A stretch of DNA of 64,000 nucleotides, from the NCBI RefSeq assembly GCF_013205025.1, contig NZ_JABMLE010000003.1, positions 310,001 to 374,000 on the forward strand. Reading direction: 5' to 3'. Below are positions 62,203-64,000 of the stretch, piece after piece (position 1 is the first letter of the stretch; the number at the start of each line of letters is the position of its first letter). The notes below the pieces were generated by a model. That model was not told the origin of the DNA, searched no databases, and saw only the letters and a program-made list of their open reading frames with translations. Both the position numbers and the translations under genes were made by a program. Source of the DNA: Rathayibacter sp. VKM Ac-2857 (GTDB lineage Bacteria; Actinomycetota; Actinomycetes; Actinomycetales; Microbacteriaceae).

Positions 62203-63671
62203 CTCTTGGGCTCCGATATCTCAAAATTGTCGACCAAGTCTTGCAGGAGTTCAGCGTCGGCTTTGTGTGGCGCATACACTCGCACTAGCGGCTGACCGCG
62301 TTCCACAAGTGTGCCGAGCGCGGCCCCAAGCATGATACCCCCGGCTCCAGGTGCGAGGGGGAGTCCACCAGATCCTGGTGTGTAGACGTTCAGCCGATTG
62401 TTCACCATGTCAGCGAGCTCGACTGTGTCCTTCGATGTCAGGGTTCCGGTAGAAGACGCAGTAATGTCCGTGAACGGCAACCCTTGAAGGATCGCTTCGG
62501 CCCCCGTGTCCCTTACTCTTGCGAGAAAGGGCGCTTCGACACCATGATCTTGCCATAGGGACAGTAGGTTTTCTTTCAGAGTCCCATCACGCCATGCGTC
62601 CACGACCGTGGAATGGATGTCTTTCTCGGTCAGCGAAGGGCATTGAGCGAGATGTGAAGCGAAAGACGCCGAGAGCGCGAGTTCACTTCCTTCGGGAATT
62701 GATAGGTCGGCGGGAGCGTCGAGGAGGTCGAGGACTTCACTGATCTCGGTAGCATTACCAATGCTCCGCCAAGTTACCCGCGATGTTGAGCGGACTCTGA
62801 AATCAATAAACAGTGGTAGCCCGGCACACACTTTGGATGCGAGTGCGACGAATGCATCCGCTTCACCCCGTGTGTAGAAGAACGCGCCAGGGCCGTATAG
62901 GACGTCGAGGAGCGTCAGATCGGTTTGCAGGGCGTACTGCTTGGCGATGATGCTAGCGACGATGAGTCCGACCTGCCGGACGGTACCGGTCTCACCTCGG
63001 AGGAAATACAGCACCTCGTCGCGAGGGCAGAAGTCGGGTCCGGCAGTGAAGTACCTCACCGCCGGGGGCTCGCCGCTCCAGCCGCTCACCGCCGCCGCGG
63101 ACATCGGGCGGAAGCCGGGAAGAATGCGAAGCTTGTCGCTCGTCCCCCCTGTGTGCCCTAATCTGCGGGCGACAAGAAAGCTTGAGTTCAGGCCGGCCCG
63201 CTCGCTCAACAACCGGAGGACCGCCGGAAGGAGGATTGCCTGCTTTTCTGAAATGCCCCCCGTTGGGTAGCGTCGGACACTCTTCGTCTTCTGCGGCCGC
63301 TTGCGAAAGAGAGGTTCGGCAAGAAACCGAGTTAGCAGCGCAACCTGCTGGGTGGAGACGCCACGCAGTCTCATCGACGTTAGCCAGTACCCTAGGGCGA
63401 CCCCCGCATCCCGCTCAGCGGATGTCGCCCACGCCTCGATGGCCGAGGCGAGTAGTTTCCAGAGGTCCGCAGACTCTGTGAACCAAGCGTCCGCAAGCAC
63501 GTCTGGACGCGACCCGCTCATGCTGCGCCAGTCTGACGCGTTCGTGGCGCGGCCAAATGCCGCATGGCAAAGAAGTGCACCGAACTGCGCCGGCGTTGGG
63601 ACGTCGCTGAACAGAATGGGATCGCCCTGGCGTTGAAAGGCGACCTCGAGCCTAAGCGCGTTAGATCGCAT
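62199..63671 (-). CDS. Divergent thymidine-phosphorylase-family protein
   Basis: 490 residues from ATG 63671, overlapping the kinase-like gene by 11 nt. Family blocks: TGGISEKQ at 137, LGHTGGTSDKLRILPGF at 171-187, LRGETGTVRQVGLIVASIIA, LYGPGAFFYTRGEADAF at 258. Residues matching E. coli TP Arg171, Ser186 and Lys190 are kept (Arg225, Ser240, Lys244). The K-H-S triad (84-86) is R-Y-P (134-136) and the DVK-x-G-x-GAF lysine is Leu. So the nucleoside/phosphate site is altered; activity may be changed or lost. ATGA-coupled to the HD gene. Confidence 0.75.
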   Translation of the reverse strand: MRSNALRLEVAFQRQGDPILFSDVPTPAQFGALLCHAAFGRATNASDWRSMSGSRPDVLADAWFTESADLWKLLASAIEAWATSAERDAGVALGYWLTSMRLRGVSTQQVALLTRFLAEPLFRKRPQKTKSVRRYPTGGISEKQAILLPAVLRLLSERAGLNSSFLVARRLGHTGGTSDKLRILPGFRPMSAAAVSGWSGEPPAVRYFTAGPDFCPRDEVLYFLRGETGTVRQVGLIVASIIAKQYALQTDLTLLDVLYGPGAFFYTRGEADAFVALASKVCAGLPLFIDFRVRSTSRVTWRSIGNATEISEVLDLLDAPADLSIPEGSELALSASFASHLAQCPSLTEKDIHSTVVDAWRDGTLKENLLSLWQDHGVEAPFLARVRDTGAEAILQGLPFTDITASSTGTLTSKDTVELADMVNNRLNVYTPGSGGLPLAPGAGGIMLGAALGTLVERGQPLVRVYAPHKADAELLQDLVDNFEISEPKR

Positions 63672-64000
63672 AGCGTTGAATACTCTCAAGGAGGAGCCGC
63701 ACGTCCTCCGCAGTCTCCTCAGGCGATCCGACCTGCTGTCGGTGGACGATGAACTCCACGCCCTTCTCGGCTGTGTAAGCGCGTGCTACGTCAGACATCA
63801 GTTCCTGCATCGCGAGATTCTCGCCAATGTCCACCCCTGCATCGAACTCTCGACCTCGCTTAGTCAGCATGGTATTCCAGGTGGGCTCGTCAACCTGTAC
63901 GAACACTAGATGGGTGGGGTCAGGCAACGACGCGTAGTCCACTTCCGCGGCGCTTTGAGCTGCGTCGAAGTAGGGGTTTTCGGGTGAGATCAGCCAGCGC
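63661..64000 (-). CDS. Deoxynucleoside kinase-like protein, C-terminal part (truncated by window edge)
   Basis: The minus-strand frame stays open to the window edge; about 112 residues are visible. PENPYF, then DPTHLVFVQVDEPTWNTMLT, KRGREFDAGVDIGENLAMQE and a C-terminal helix fit the post-P-loop half of deoxynucleoside or nucleotide kinases: a P-x-LV strand, a K/R-RGR-x-F/Y-D/E lid, a Y...L helix. The Walker A region lies outside the window. Its stop lies inside the TP-like gene's start, so the three genes form one translational unit. Confidence 0.6.
   Translation of the reverse strand, partial: RWLISPENPYFDAAQSAAEVDYASLPDPTHLVFVQVDEPTWNTMLTKRGREFDAGVDIGENLAMQELMSDVARAYTAEKGVEFIVHRQQVGSPEETAEDVRLLLESIQRYAI

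Noticed and set aside
1-64000. Insertion sequences, integrases, tRNA or rRNA genes
   Set aside because: No transposase or recombinase protein and no tRNA cloverleaf was recognised, so the accessory nature of 41-46 and 57-64 kb rests on composition and gene decay only.

Overview
The window is high-GC actinobacterial DNA. Gene content (many secreted glycosidases, CUT1-type sugar ABC transporters, LacI/DeoR/MerR/GntR/TetR regulators, a DUF222-HNH gene) and a recurrent intergenic palindrome built around TCTCGATACGC...CTACTCGACCAGCATG suggest a Microbacteriaceae member, possibly Rathayibacter-like and plant- or soil-associated. The taxonomic call is inference: no rRNA gene, tRNA gene or other marker was recognised.

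Layout. 0-13.6 kb: a uronate-polysaccharide utilisation locus. On the minus strand lie a leaderless heparinase II/III-type lyase and a truncated DeoR regulator. On the plus strand, from a divergent promoter, lie DUF2264, a sugar-binding lipoprotein, two permeases, a YesL-like protein, a GH88 unsaturated glucuronyl hydrolase, an FAH-family hydrolase, KduD, KduI, KdgK and KDPG aldolase. Almost every junction is a 4-nt ATGA or GTGA overlap. The route runs from polymer cleavage through oligomer uptake and removal of the unsaturated uronate to pyruvate plus glyceraldehyde-3-phosphate.

13.6-25.1 kb: palindromic-repeat arrays, a frameshifted HNH gene, a DoxX protein, a 1634-residue secreted GH59-like glycosidase, a secreted WxL-like protein, a SecD-P1-like lipoprotein and a MerR regulator. 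25.1-35 kb: an alpha-galactoside locus (LacI, two permeases, binding lipoprotein, GH36) divergent from a secreted clan GH-A glycosidase. 35-41 kb: an orphan sugar-binding lipoprotein with a perfect LacI-type palindrome upstream, a large DUF4082 surface protein and an RHH protein. 41-46 kb: a lower-GC patch with TetR, two tiny genes, a long RNA-type hairpin, a photolyase-like protein and a truncated AbiEii toxin gene. 46-54.6 kb: an aminoalkylphosphonate operon (phnSVUT, PhnX-like, HpnW-like FAD oxidase) with a divergent GntR gene and a secreted phosphodiesterase. The upstream regions of these share an 18-bp site.

54.6-60.2 kb: an ABC exporter, a membrane-anchored hypothetical, scrambled fragments of a second exporter and a multiply frameshifted DUF1016 nuclease. 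60.2-64 kb: a compact lower-GC minus-strand operon of a deoxynucleoside-kinase-like protein (cut by the window edge), a divergent thymidine-phosphorylase homologue with an altered active site, an HD phosphohydrolase and an 88-residue protein. This looks like an unrecognised nucleotide-acting cassette and is the best candidate in the window for an undescribed system.

The palindromic repeats occur at six intergenic loci, each beside at least one gene 3' end, and none was seen in the divergent promoter regions.
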